Of a stretch of DNA of 64,000 nt, positions 28,814 through 36,324 are shown piece after piece. How positions within the stretch are numbered: the stretch's first letter is position 1; each line of letters starts with the position of its first letter. This DNA comes from an uncultured bacterium (GTDB taxonomy: Bacteria; Planctomycetota; UBA8742; UBA2392): contig CALLQI010000015.1 in NCBI GenBank assembly GCA_938014885.1, positions 1-64,000 on the forward strand, written 5' to 3'. Position numbers and translations under genes: made by a program. Below the pieces are notes generated by a model, which saw nothing but the letters and a program-made list of their open reading frames with translations, did no database searches and was not told the origin of the DNA.

Positions 28814-29501
28814 ACAGTTCTCGGCGCTGTATGCGCTCTACTACAAGCGCGGTGCCCGGGATGCGTACTTCCAACCGGGCCACAAGCCTGTGGCGGGGCT
28901 CAGCGCCGCCGACATGAAGGTGCTCGGTAGCATCGACCCGCTGCGATTCGAGACCATCGTCAGGCTGCACCAGCGCGACATTGCCGGGCAGTGGTATCGC
29001 GCGAAGGTGCCGGCCTCGTGGCTGGCGCTCGGCGCGACGCTGGGGATGGAAGACGCCGAGCTGGTCGAAGCGCTGACGGGTTCGCCAAGCTTTGAACTGC
29101 ATGTGGACGATGATCGCGACTGCGCGGCGCTGCTGGGCTGGATCAGCGAGTTGGCCAAAGCCCGCAAGCTGCCCGACGCCCGCTGGCTACCCGAGCTGGT
29201 GCGCTACGAGCTGGTGCTGGCAGGCCGCTGGCAGGGAGAGGCAAACCCACGCGTAGAGAGCTTCGCATGGGACGTGGAGTCAATCGCCACATCCCTGTTG
29301 CGCGACCACACGCTGCCGGTAGGGGAACGCCCAAGGCGTTACGCGGCCGTATTCCACCGCGACGCCAAGGGCGTAACCGAAGCCAGACTAAGCACAGCCG
29401 AAGCCAGCGCCATGCAAGCCATACTGCAAGGCAAGCAAGAAGGGATAGACGCCCGAGTGCTAAAACGCTGCCAGAATCTATTGGAGGAAATCCAGGGCTA
29501 A
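28800..29501 (+). CDS. BufC/HvfC-like partner of the MNIO enzyme
   Basis: A 233-residue soluble protein. It resembles the DUF2063 / BufC (HvfC) partners that present peptides to MNIO enzymes. Points of likeness are an N-terminal helical DNA-binding-like domain, a central LPELVRYELVLAGRW segment where BufC has its LARLEW motif, and a C-terminal strand-helix block (YAAVFHRDAKGVTEARL, then EASAMQAILQGKQ). The match is distant and made by eye. The start GGGGG-N4-ATG lies inside the end of the MNIO gene, so the proteins are made together. Confidence 0.65.
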   Translation: MPLREQFSALYALYYKRGARDAYFQPGHKPVAGLSAADMKVLGSIDPLRFETIVRLHQRDIAGQWYRAKVPASWLALGATLGMEDAELVEALTGSPSFELHVDDDRDCAALLGWISELAKARKLPDARWLPELVRYELVLAGRWQGEANPRVESFAWDVESIATSLLRDHTLPVGERPRRYAAVFHRDAKGVTEARLSTAEASAMQAILQGKQEGIDARVLKRCQNLLEEIQG

Positions 29502-29708
29502 CAAGGCCGCAAGTATTGCCGTGGTCCGCGCGGCGCTGCGGTCGATCGGGCTATGGTGGGCATTGCGCTGTCACAGCCCATCGCGTTAGCGATGGAGGAG
29601 GCTGGATCCGCGTTCGAACGCCTATTGCGGCCTCTCCACCGCTGACGCGGCGGGCTCCGATCCCACGATGTCCGTCGTTTGTGTCTCGACTGCTGCACAT
29701 CACTGTGG
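29502..29708. other. 3' intergenic region between convergent genes
   Basis: No gene is seen here. A perfect 7-bp hairpin CCATCGC-GTTA-GCGATGG lies at 29578-29595. Together with the element that follows at 29709-29778 this makes a structured 3' region between the BufC-like gene and egtD. Confidence 0.5.
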
Positions 29709-29778
29709 CCGATCTGGAGATCGGAGTTCCGAGTAGCATGTCCTGCGGCGGCCAGGATGGCCGCGGTCCGTGCTACTC
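29709..29778. repeat. GGA-loop hairpin element
   Basis: Two palindromes with GGA in the loop lie close together. CCGATC-TGGA-GATCGG is at 29709-29724 and GCGGCCA-GGA-TGGCCGC is at 29748-29764. The second is enclosed by an outer stem, GAGTAGCATG (29731-29740) with CGTGCTACTC (29769-29778), with one wobble, giving a cross-like fold. The outer arm runs over the egtD stop codon. The same loop and stem design recurs at 55392 and 61045, so I treat it as a repeat family. It might also serve as a two-way terminator. Confidence 0.6.
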
Positions 29779-30774
29779 CTTCACCACTCGCCACAGGCTG
29801 TCGGTGAACCATTGCTTGCTGTCGAAGTACTGGTCGATCACTTTGAATCCGGTGGCTGAGGCCAGCTCGTCGATGTCTTTCTGCAGATACTTGTACGAGT
29901 ACTCAGTGTGGATCGGCTCCCACTCGTCAAACGTGAAGCTGGTGCGCAGCTCGCGCACGTACACCACCTGCCGCGCCATGCTGACGCAATAACTCTCGAT
30001 CGCGCCGCTGAACACGTCGTAGGTTGCGTAGTGCCGGAACTTGGACAGGTTGAAGTCGCCGCCCAGTTCACGGTTGATGCGCGCCAGCACGTTCGTGTTG
30101 AACGCTGCCGTCACGCCCGCCGTGTCATTGTACGCGTCAATCAGCAGGTCGATGTCCTTCTTCAAGTCAAAGCCAACCAGCACCAGATCGCCAGGGTTCA
30201 GCGCTTCCCACAGTTGCCGCAGGAACACGGCCGCCTGAGCCTTGCCGAAGTTGCCGATGTTGCTGCCCAGGAACAGCACCAGTGTCGTGCGGTCGTTCTG
30301 GTTGCGCAGCCAGTGCAGCGCGTCGAAGTACTCGCCCACGACGCCGCCCAGCTTCACGGCCGGCAGAATCTCGCGCATCGAGGTCACGGCCACTTTCATG
30401 GCCGCTTCGCTGATGTCGATGGGCACGTAGCGCACGTCCTTTGACACGTCAAGGGCAGCCTTCAGCACCAGCGCGGTTTTGTGGCCGTCGCCAGCGCCCA
30501 GGTCCACCACGTCCAGCGCCTTGCCGCGCAGGTAGCCGACGATCTCGGCCGCGCGCCTGGTCAGGATCTCGGCCTCGCAGCGGGTCGGGTAGTACTCGGG
30601 CAGGTCGCAGATTTTCTGGAAGAGCCGACTGCCTTCGTCGTCGTAGAACCAGCGCGAGGTCAGGCGCTTGGGCGTTTGGCTAAGCCCATGCAGCACGTCC
30701 AGCGCAAAGGCGCGCAGCCCGCGCCCATCTGCGATGTCCGAAGCCTTCAATACGTGATAGCCCGCGTCGCTCAC
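29773..30774 (-). CDS. egtD: L-histidine N-alpha-methyltransferase EgtD
   Basis: A 333-residue SAM-dependent enzyme that trimethylates histidine to hercynine, the first step of ergothioneine synthesis. Family motifs present are SRLFQKICDLPEYYPTRCE, the SAM loop DLGAGDGHKT, LFLGSNIGNF, and AYNDTAGVTAAFNTNVLARI. Length and all blocks match EgtD. The start is GTG with AGGGGAA a few bases before it, placed 9 bases after the egtB stop, so both genes share a transcript. Its 3' end overlaps the GGA-loop element. Confidence 0.95.
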   Translation of the reverse strand: MSDAGYHVLKASDIADGRGLRAFALDVLHGLSQTPKRLTSRWFYDDEGSRLFQKICDLPEYYPTRCEAEILTRRAAEIVGYLRGKALDVVDLGAGDGHKTALVLKAALDVSKDVRYVPIDISEAAMKVAVTSMREILPAVKLGGVVGEYFDALHWLRNQNDRTTLVLFLGSNIGNFGKAQAAVFLRQLWEALNPGDLVLVGFDLKKDIDLLIDAYNDTAGVTAAFNTNVLARINRELGGDFNLSKFRHYATYDVFSGAIESYCVSMARQVVYVRELRTSFTFDEWEPIHTEYSYKYLQKDIDELASATGFKVIDQYFDSKQWFTDSLWRVVKE

Positions 30775-30783
30775 AGTATTCCC

Positions 30784-31971
30784 CTAGTCCCGCGCCAGCC
30801 GAATGCCCGTGAACTGCCAGCGCTTGTCAGCATGCCAGAAATTGCGATAGCTGCCGCGCCAGTGCCCGGGCGGTGTGGCCGCGCTGCCGCCACGCAGCAC
30901 CATCTGGTTCACCATGAACTTGCCGTTGTATTCGCCCAGCGCGCCGGCCTGCACGCGATAGCCCGGGTACGCGCCATAGGCACTGCGGGTCCATTGCCAC
31001 AGCGGCCCCGGCTGCAGCGAATCGCCGGCCTGCGCCGCCACCTCTAGCTCGAACTCAGTGGGCAGCCGCCGTCCGGCCCAGCGCGCGAAGGCGTCGGCCT
31101 CGTAGTAGCTGACATGGCTGACGGGTGCGTCAGCGACACGGGCCACGCGGCCGCGCAGGGTGAACTCGGTTTCGTCTTCAAGCCAGTACAGCGGCCGCTT
31201 CAACCCCTGCGCCTGAACGATGTCGAAGCCATCGGAAAGCCACAGCGCGGGTTTGCGATAGCCGCCATCTGCAATGAAGGCCGCGTATTCGGCGTTGGTG
31301 ACGAAGCGACTTGAAAGCGCAAACGGTTGAAGCAGGAGGTCGTGGGCCTGCAATTCGTTGTCGAAGCAGAAGCCCTCGCCCGTGTGGCCGACGCGTCGCA
31401 CACTGCCCTCAAATGTGCGCCATGTTTCGGCCGGTTGCGCGGCATTCGCCGGGAAGTCAGCGCGGTAGGCCGGATACAGCGGTGCTTGAAACAGAATCGC
31501 CTGGATGTCCGTGAGCAGTAACTCCTGATGCTGTTGCTCATGCTGCAACCCCAGCTCAAGGATCGGCTGCATCTCGGCCAACTTCGAATCGGCACAGTCA
31601 CCGCACAGTTGCTGTACACGCGCGTCTACTTCGCGGCGGTACTCGTGAATCTGGGCCACGGTCGGGCGCGTGTACTGGCCACGCCGGTTGCGAAGCGCGC
31701 GGTCGCCGACACTTTCGTAGTAGCTGTTGAAGAGGAACGAATAGTGCGCGTTCACGGGCCGGTACTGCGGCACAAAGCGCGTCAGCAGGAAGGTTTCAAA
31801 GAACCAGCTGGTGTGGGCCAGGTGCCAGCGAGGTGGGCTGACGTCTGCCGACGGTTGCGCGACGTGGTCTTCGATGCCTAGCGGCTCGCAGATGGCCATG
31901 GTCCGGGCCCGGACCTCGCGATATCGCTGCAAGATGGTCTCGCGTGCATTCACCGTCGCGAGTCTACGCAT
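30784..31971 (-). CDS. egtB: EgtB-like sulfoxide synthase
   Basis: A 395-residue non-heme iron enzyme that joins hercynine to a thiol and oxidises it to the sulfoxide. The N-terminal DinB-like half has the iron ligands in WHLAHTSWFFETF and QHEQQHQELLLTDIQ. The C-terminal half is the formylglycine-type (FGE-sulfatase) domain (VSYYEADAFARWAGRRLPTE, LWQWTRSAYGAYPG, RNFWHADKRWQFTGIRLARD). No egtA, egtC or egtE is in the window. The enzyme may therefore use cysteine directly and depend on a C-S lyase encoded elsewhere. It precedes egtD by 9 bases. Confidence 0.93.
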   Translation of the reverse strand: MRRLATVNARETILQRYREVRARTMAICEPLGIEDHVAQPSADVSPPRWHLAHTSWFFETFLLTRFVPQYRPVNAHYSFLFNSYYESVGDRALRNRRGQYTRPTVAQIHEYRREVDARVQQLCGDCADSKLAEMQPILELGLQHEQQHQELLLTDIQAILFQAPLYPAYRADFPANAAQPAETWRTFEGSVRRVGHTGEGFCFDNELQAHDLLLQPFALSSRFVTNAEYAAFIADGGYRKPALWLSDGFDIVQAQGLKRPLYWLEDETEFTLRGRVARVADAPVSHVSYYEADAFARWAGRRLPTEFELEVAAQAGDSLQPGPLWQWTRSAYGAYPGYRVQAGALGEYNGKFMVNQMVLRGGSAATPPGHWRGSYRNFWHADKRWQFTGIRLARD

Positions 31972-31974
31972 TCA

Positions 31975-32033
31975 GGTTGCGCGCACAACCGGCCCGGGTT
32001 TCGTTTGACCTTAGTTTCACATCGTTTAGGGTA
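31975..32033 (+). promoter_or_regulatory. divergent control region: palindrome and promoter
   Basis: A 16-base near-perfect palindrome, GGTTGCGC/GCACAACC, at 31975-31990 lies directly before egtB. For the plus-strand symporter, TTGACC (32005-32010) and TAGGGT (32027-32032) are spaced by 16 bases. This would start transcription almost at the ATG (32041), so that mRNA may be nearly leaderless. All by eye; the palindrome could be an operator for either gene. Confidence 0.4.
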
Positions 32034-32040
32034 CGCGCAC

Positions 32041-33354
32041 ATGGCCGAATCCCAGCCGCTGACTGAGCAACTGAAGCTGCGCCGCCGCGCCAACGCGCTG
32101 GTGATCTTCACTGGCTCGGCAGTGCTGATCGGCGGCCTGCTTGGATATTTCCTGCCCGGCTGGCTGCCTGATGACCCGGCTGCTCGCAGTTCAGCTCTGA
32201 CAGTGATCGGCTTCGCAGGAACCCTGCTGTTGCAGATGCTGAAGATGCTGGTGGTGCCGCTGATCGTGGCCACGATGGTTGTCGGCGTCAGCAGCCTCGG
32301 TGATATCCGCAAGGCCGGCAAGATCGGCGGTCGCACGATTGTCTATTACGGCCTAACCACGGGCATGGCGGTGCTGACCGGCATCATCCTGGTCAACGTG
32401 ATCGAGCCGGGCGTGGGATCTGAGCCGATCCGCCCAGCTGCAGGTGCCCTGCCGAAGTCGCTTAACGAACCCAAGGGCGCGCTGGAAGCGATGCTTGAGG
32501 TCGTACGCGGCATGTTCCCCGACAACCTGCTGCGCGCGGGCGTTGAGATGAACGTGCTGGGGCTGATCGTGTTCAGCGTCGTGCTCGGCGGCGTGCTCAG
32601 CACCATGGGCCAGCGCGGGCGGCCGGTGCTGGCGTTCTTCGAAAGCTTCAACGAAGCGATCATGAAGATCGTGCATCTGGTGGTCTGGTTCGCGCCAATC
32701 GGCATCGCCAGTTTGCTGATGGAACGCATGGGCCGCGCGGGCGACAGCTTCTTTACAGAAGAAGTGCCGCGCCTGGGCAAGTACATCGGCACGGTGATCG
32801 GTGGTCTTGCGCTGCACGCCGTGATCACGCTGCCGCTGCTGTACTGGATCGTGCGGAGGCAGAATCCCTTCCGCTACCTCGTGCACATGGCGCAGGCACT
32901 TTTGACAGCGTTCAGCACCGCCAGTTCATCGGCGACGCTGCCGATCACCCTGCAGTGCGCGCGCAGCGCCGGCATCAGCGACCGCACCGGCGGCTTTGTG
33001 CTCCCTTTGGGCGCGACCATCAATATGGATGGCACGGCACTGTATGAAGCCGTCGCGGTCATATTCATCGCGCAAAGCCTCGGTGTTGACCTGTCAATAG
33101 GCCAGATGGTTGTGGTCTTCTTCACGGCCACGCTGGCCGCCATTGGGGCGGCGGGCATCCCAGAGGCCGGACTGGTGATGATGGCGATTGTGCTGACGGC
33201 CGTGGGTCTTGACCCCGCCGACGCCGGCCTGATTCTGGCCGTGGACTGGTTTCTTGATCGCTTCCGCACGGCCGTGAACGTAGCAGGTGACACGATCGGC
33301 GCGGGCATTGTCGATTACCTCGAAACCAAAGGCGCCGCACCGGCCCCAGCCTGA
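32041..33354 (+). CDS. dicarboxylate/amino acid:cation symporter (SDF family)
   Basis: A 437-residue inner-membrane transporter of the glutamate/dicarboxylate (DctA/GltP/EAAT) family. It couples uptake of acidic or neutral amino acids or C4-dicarboxylates to Na+ or H+. Hallmarks are the serine-rich hairpin TASSSATLPITLQC, the PLGATINMDGTALYEAVA motif of TM7 and the TM8 signature FRTAVNVAGDTIGAG with Asp and Asn in the binding site. About eight membrane helices and two re-entrant loops are expected and visible. The ATG at 32041 gives MAESQPLTEQ. Substrate choice is open. Confidence 0.93.
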   Translation: MAESQPLTEQLKLRRRANALVIFTGSAVLIGGLLGYFLPGWLPDDPAARSSALTVIGFAGTLLLQMLKMLVVPLIVATMVVGVSSLGDIRKAGKIGGRTIVYYGLTTGMAVLTGIILVNVIEPGVGSEPIRPAAGALPKSLNEPKGALEAMLEVVRGMFPDNLLRAGVEMNVLGLIVFSVVLGGVLSTMGQRGRPVLAFFESFNEAIMKIVHLVVWFAPIGIASLLMERMGRAGDSFFTEEVPRLGKYIGTVIGGLALHAVITLPLLYWIVRRQNPFRYLVHMAQALLTAFSTASSSATLPITLQCARSAGISDRTGGFVLPLGATINMDGTALYEAVAVIFIAQSLGVDLSIGQMVVVFFTATLAAIGAAGIPEAGLVMMAIVLTAVGLDPADAGLILAVDWFLDRFRTAVNVAGDTIGAGIVDYLETKGAAPAPA

Positions 33355-33389
33355 ATGCGCGCCTCGTGGCCGCGTGTTATGCTGCGGCC

Positions 33390-34688
33390 ATGATCGGGAA
33401 AGGCAAGCGCATGCGGATTCTGGTGTTGCTGGGGGTGCTGGCCCTCAGCCTGGGCGGCGTAGGTTCACACCTGTACCTGTACTACACGGGCAAAGGCGGG
33501 TTGGTGGACTGGCTTCGCGGCCCCGATGCCGCCGACCCCGGCCCCATGCCCGAAGTGCGGTTAGTGAACGCCTACCCGAACCTCAAGTTCGACCTGCCGC
33601 TGTTTTACTGCACTGACCACACCAACCACGCCTATGTGGTTGAGCAGGACGGCCGCATCTGGCGCTTCAAGAACGATCCTGACGTCACCGAAAAGAAGCT
33701 GTTCCTGGACATCGTTTCGCGCATGGACACGCGCCGCCGCCGCAACAATGAAGAAGGCCTTCTGGCGCTGGCGCTGCACCCGAAGTTCGCCGACAACGGC
33801 TACTTTTTCATCCACTACTCAATGCCGGCCGCGGGCAGCAAGAACCGGCGCGGCGTGACTTCGCGCTTCACCTACGACTTCAAGGTCGATTCAGTGAACC
33901 TGGCCACCGAAAAGATCATCATGGAAATCGACCAGCCTTACGGAAACCACAACGGCTGCATGCTGCTGTTTGGCGCCGATGGCTACCTGTACTCGAGTTT
34001 CGGCGACGGCGGCGCTGCCAATGACCCGCACGGCCACGGCCAGAACCTCAAGACGCTGCTGAGCACGATCCTGCGCTTTGACATCAATAAGGAAGAGAAC
34101 GGCAGGGCCTATGCGATACCGGCCGACAACCCCTTCGTTGGGCGCGATGACGCCTGCCCCGAAATCTGGGCCTATGGCCTGCGCAACGCATGGCGATTCA
34201 CGATTGACCCGGTGACCGGCGCGATGTGGACCGGCGACGTGGGCCAGAATTCTCTGGAAGAAATCGACATCGTCGTCAAGGGCGGCAACTACGGCTGGAA
34301 CACGCGCGAAGGCACCGCAAAATTCCGAGGCGACAAAACGCCCGACATGATCGACCCCGTGGCCGAGTACGGCCGCAAATTGGGCGTCAGCGTAACCGGC
34401 GGCTATGTGTACCGGGGCAAGAAGCAGCCGGACCTTGAGGGCATCTACGTCTACGCCGACTACGCCAGCGGCCGCATCTGGGGTTTGAAGTACGACGTGG
34501 CGAACAAGAAGTCGCTGGGCAATGAGTTGCTAGCGCATGCGGCCGGCATCTACATCAGCAGCTTTGGCGAAGACAACGACCGAGAACTTTACGCCTGCGG
34601 CCACCGCGACGGCAAGATCTATCGCGTCGAAGTCGTCCCCGGCACGGCCGGCAAGAAAGCCGACCCTGACAAAGAAGAGGAGTTCTAG
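33390..34688 (+). CDS. PQQ-dependent sugar dehydrogenase-like protein
   Basis: A 432-residue exported beta-propeller of the soluble glucose/sorbosone dehydrogenase (GSDH) family. An N-terminal hydrophobic segment (about 8-27, MRILVLLGVLALSLGGVGSH) is a signal or anchor. Blade motifs include GLLALALHPKFADNGYFFIH, NHNGCMLLFGADGYLYSSFG, GLRNAWRFTIDPVTGAMWTG, GGNYGWNTREG and the GGYVYRG turn. The tail is Lys/Glu-rich. It should oxidise sugars or alcohols in the periplasm if PQQ is available; no pqq genes are in the window. The start at 33390 could instead be the ATG 21 bases downstream. Confidence 0.88.
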   Translation: MIGKGKRMRILVLLGVLALSLGGVGSHLYLYYTGKGGLVDWLRGPDAADPGPMPEVRLVNAYPNLKFDLPLFYCTDHTNHAYVVEQDGRIWRFKNDPDVTEKKLFLDIVSRMDTRRRRNNEEGLLALALHPKFADNGYFFIHYSMPAAGSKNRRGVTSRFTYDFKVDSVNLATEKIIMEIDQPYGNHNGCMLLFGADGYLYSSFGDGGAANDPHGHGQNLKTLLSTILRFDINKEENGRAYAIPADNPFVGRDDACPEIWAYGLRNAWRFTIDPVTGAMWTGDVGQNSLEEIDIVVKGGNYGWNTREGTAKFRGDKTPDMIDPVAEYGRKLGVSVTGGYVYRGKKQPDLEGIYVYADYASGRIWGLKYDVANKKSLGNELLAHAAGIYISSFGEDNDRELYACGHRDGKIYRVEVVPGTAGKKADPDKEEEF

Positions 34689-34689
34689 C

Positions 34690-35541
34690 GTGGACCTGCA
34701 ACTCGCCGGAAAGGCTGTCCTGATCACCGGTGCCTCTGGAGGCATCGGGCGCGAACTGGCGCGCGTGTTTGCGGCCGAGGGCTGCAAGCTTGTGCTGACT
34801 GGCCACAGCCACATGGACGGGCTAACGAGGTGGCTGAAAGACCAGGCTTTTCGCGCGCAGTGCGTCGCCATAAAGGCGGACGTTGCGAAGCTGGAAGACG
34901 TGCGTGCGGCCTTCGCCGCCGGGTCCAAGGTCTTCGGGCGCGTGGACGTCTGCGTGGCCAACGCGGGCAAGTGGCCGCCGCCGCATGAGCGCCTGGACCT
35001 GATGGCGCCCGAGCGCATGCACGACACACTGCAAGCCAACCTGCTGGGCGCGATCTGGACCGCCAAGGCCTTCATGGAGGCGCTGGCAGCTCACGGCCCG
35101 CGCGATGACGGCCACGGCGCTTCACTGGTGTTCATCGGCAGCACTGCCGGCCGCTTCGGCGAGCCCGGCCACGCGGATTACAGTGTGGCGAAGGCAGGTC
35201 TTTACGGGCTGGTGCGCACGCTCAAGAACGACATCACCCAGATTGATCCGTACGGCCGCGTGAACATGGTTGAACCGGGCTGGACCATCACCGAAATGGC
35301 CCGCGAGGCGCTGGATCAGCCCGGAGCCGTCGGCCGCGTGGTGCGCACGATGCCGATCCGACAGCTGGGGCGCGCGGTGGACGTTGCCCGCACTGTGGCC
35401 ACATTGAGTTCGCCGGCGGTTTCGCGGCACACGTCAGGGCAAGTCATCACCGTGGCCGGGGGTATGGAGGGCCGCGTGCTGTGGGACGGGCCGGACATCG
35501 ACGAGACCACGATCCGCAACCGTACCCGCGAAGAAGACTAA
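34690..35541 (+). CDS. short-chain dehydrogenase/reductase
   Basis: A 283-residue SDR oxidoreductase with the Rossmann motif TGASGGIGREL, the NAG motif in VCVANAGKW, and the catalytic Ser/Tyr/Lys in GSTAGRFGEPGHADYSVAKAG. It uses NAD(P)(H); the substrate is unknown. The start is GTG, 1 base after the previous stop, with GAGGAG 7 nt upstream inside the previous gene, so translation is coupled to the dehydrogenase. Together they may oxidise and reduce related compounds. It is followed 15 bases later by the ABC transporter genes. Confidence 0.92.
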   Translation: MDLQLAGKAVLITGASGGIGRELARVFAAEGCKLVLTGHSHMDGLTRWLKDQAFRAQCVAIKADVAKLEDVRAAFAAGSKVFGRVDVCVANAGKWPPPHERLDLMAPERMHDTLQANLLGAIWTAKAFMEALAAHGPRDDGHGASLVFIGSTAGRFGEPGHADYSVAKAGLYGLVRTLKNDITQIDPYGRVNMVEPGWTITEMAREALDQPGAVGRVVRTMPIRQLGRAVDVARTVATLSSPAVSRHTSGQVITVAGGMEGRVLWDGPDIDETTIRNRTREED

Positions 35542-35556
35542 CGAAGAAAGCTGAAC

Positions 35557-36324
35557 GTGGCTCGGAAGCCCGACAAGCCTGCGCAGGAAGAGAATGTGTA
35601 CGTCCTGGCCGACGACACGCCGAAGGCTGTGTTTACGGCGCGCGGCCTGACCAAAGTGTATCGCATGGGCGAAGTCGAAGTCCACGCGCTGCGTGGCGTG
35701 GACCTGGACTTGTACCAGGGCGAATTCGTGGTGCTGCTGGGGCCTTCCGGCAGCGGCAAGTCCACGCTGCTGAACATTCTTGGCGGTCTTGACGTGCCAA
35801 GTACGGGCACCGTGCACTACCGTGACCATGATCTCAGCGCCGCCGACGAATCCGCGCTGACTGCCTACCGGCGCGACCACGTGGGCTTCGTGTTCCAGTT
35901 TTACAACCTGATCCCGAGCCTGACCGCGCGCGAGAACGTCGCCCTGGTTACCGAGATCGCGCGCGAGCCCATGACGCCCGAGGCCGCGCTGGAACTCGTG
36001 GGTCTCACCGACCGGCAGGATCACTTCCCCGCGCAACTCTCGGGCGGGCAGCAGCAGCGTGTCGCGATTGCCCGTGCCATTGCCAAACGCCCCGAAGTGC
36101 TGCTGTGCGACGAACCCACCGGCGCACTCGACATCACGACCGGCGTGCTGGTGCTTGAAGCCATTGAGCGCGTGAACCGCGAGCTCGGCACGACCACGGC
36201 GGTTATCACGCACAATGCCGCAATCGCGCAGATGGCCGACCGCGTCATCCACATCGCCGACGGCCGTATCGCGCGGATCGACGTGAACACGAAAAAGCTG
36301 TCGCCCGGCGAGCTGGAGTGGTGA
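35557..36324 (+). CDS. ABC transporter ATP-binding protein (MacB/LolD type)
   Basis: A 255-residue ATPase with Walker A GPSGSGKST, Q-loop FQFYNLIPSLTARENVAL, signature LSGGQQQRVAIARAIA, Walker B LLCDEPTGALD and the H-loop ITHNAAIAQMADR. The sequence type belongs to the MacB/LolD/FtsE class that drives FtsX-like permeases. About 25 residues of hydrophilic tail precede the domain. The start is GTG. It overlaps the permease ATG by one base, and with the adaptor forms a three-part exporter or envelope stress pump. The cargo is unknown. Confidence 0.95.
   Translation: MARKPDKPAQEENVYVLADDTPKAVFTARGLTKVYRMGEVEVHALRGVDLDLYQGEFVVLLGPSGSGKSTLLNILGGLDVPSTGTVHYRDHDLSAADESALTAYRRDHVGFVFQFYNLIPSLTARENVALVTEIAREPMTPEAALELVGLTDRQDHFPAQLSGGQQQRVAIARAIAKRPEVLLCDEPTGALDITTGVLVLEAIERVNRELGTTTAVITHNAAIAQMADRVIHIADGRIARIDVNTKKLSPGELEW

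Noticed and set aside
29498..29812. 104-codon minus-strand frame as an MNIO precursor peptide
   Set aside because: Wrong strand, overlaps egtD and the hairpin element, no leader or Cys motif.
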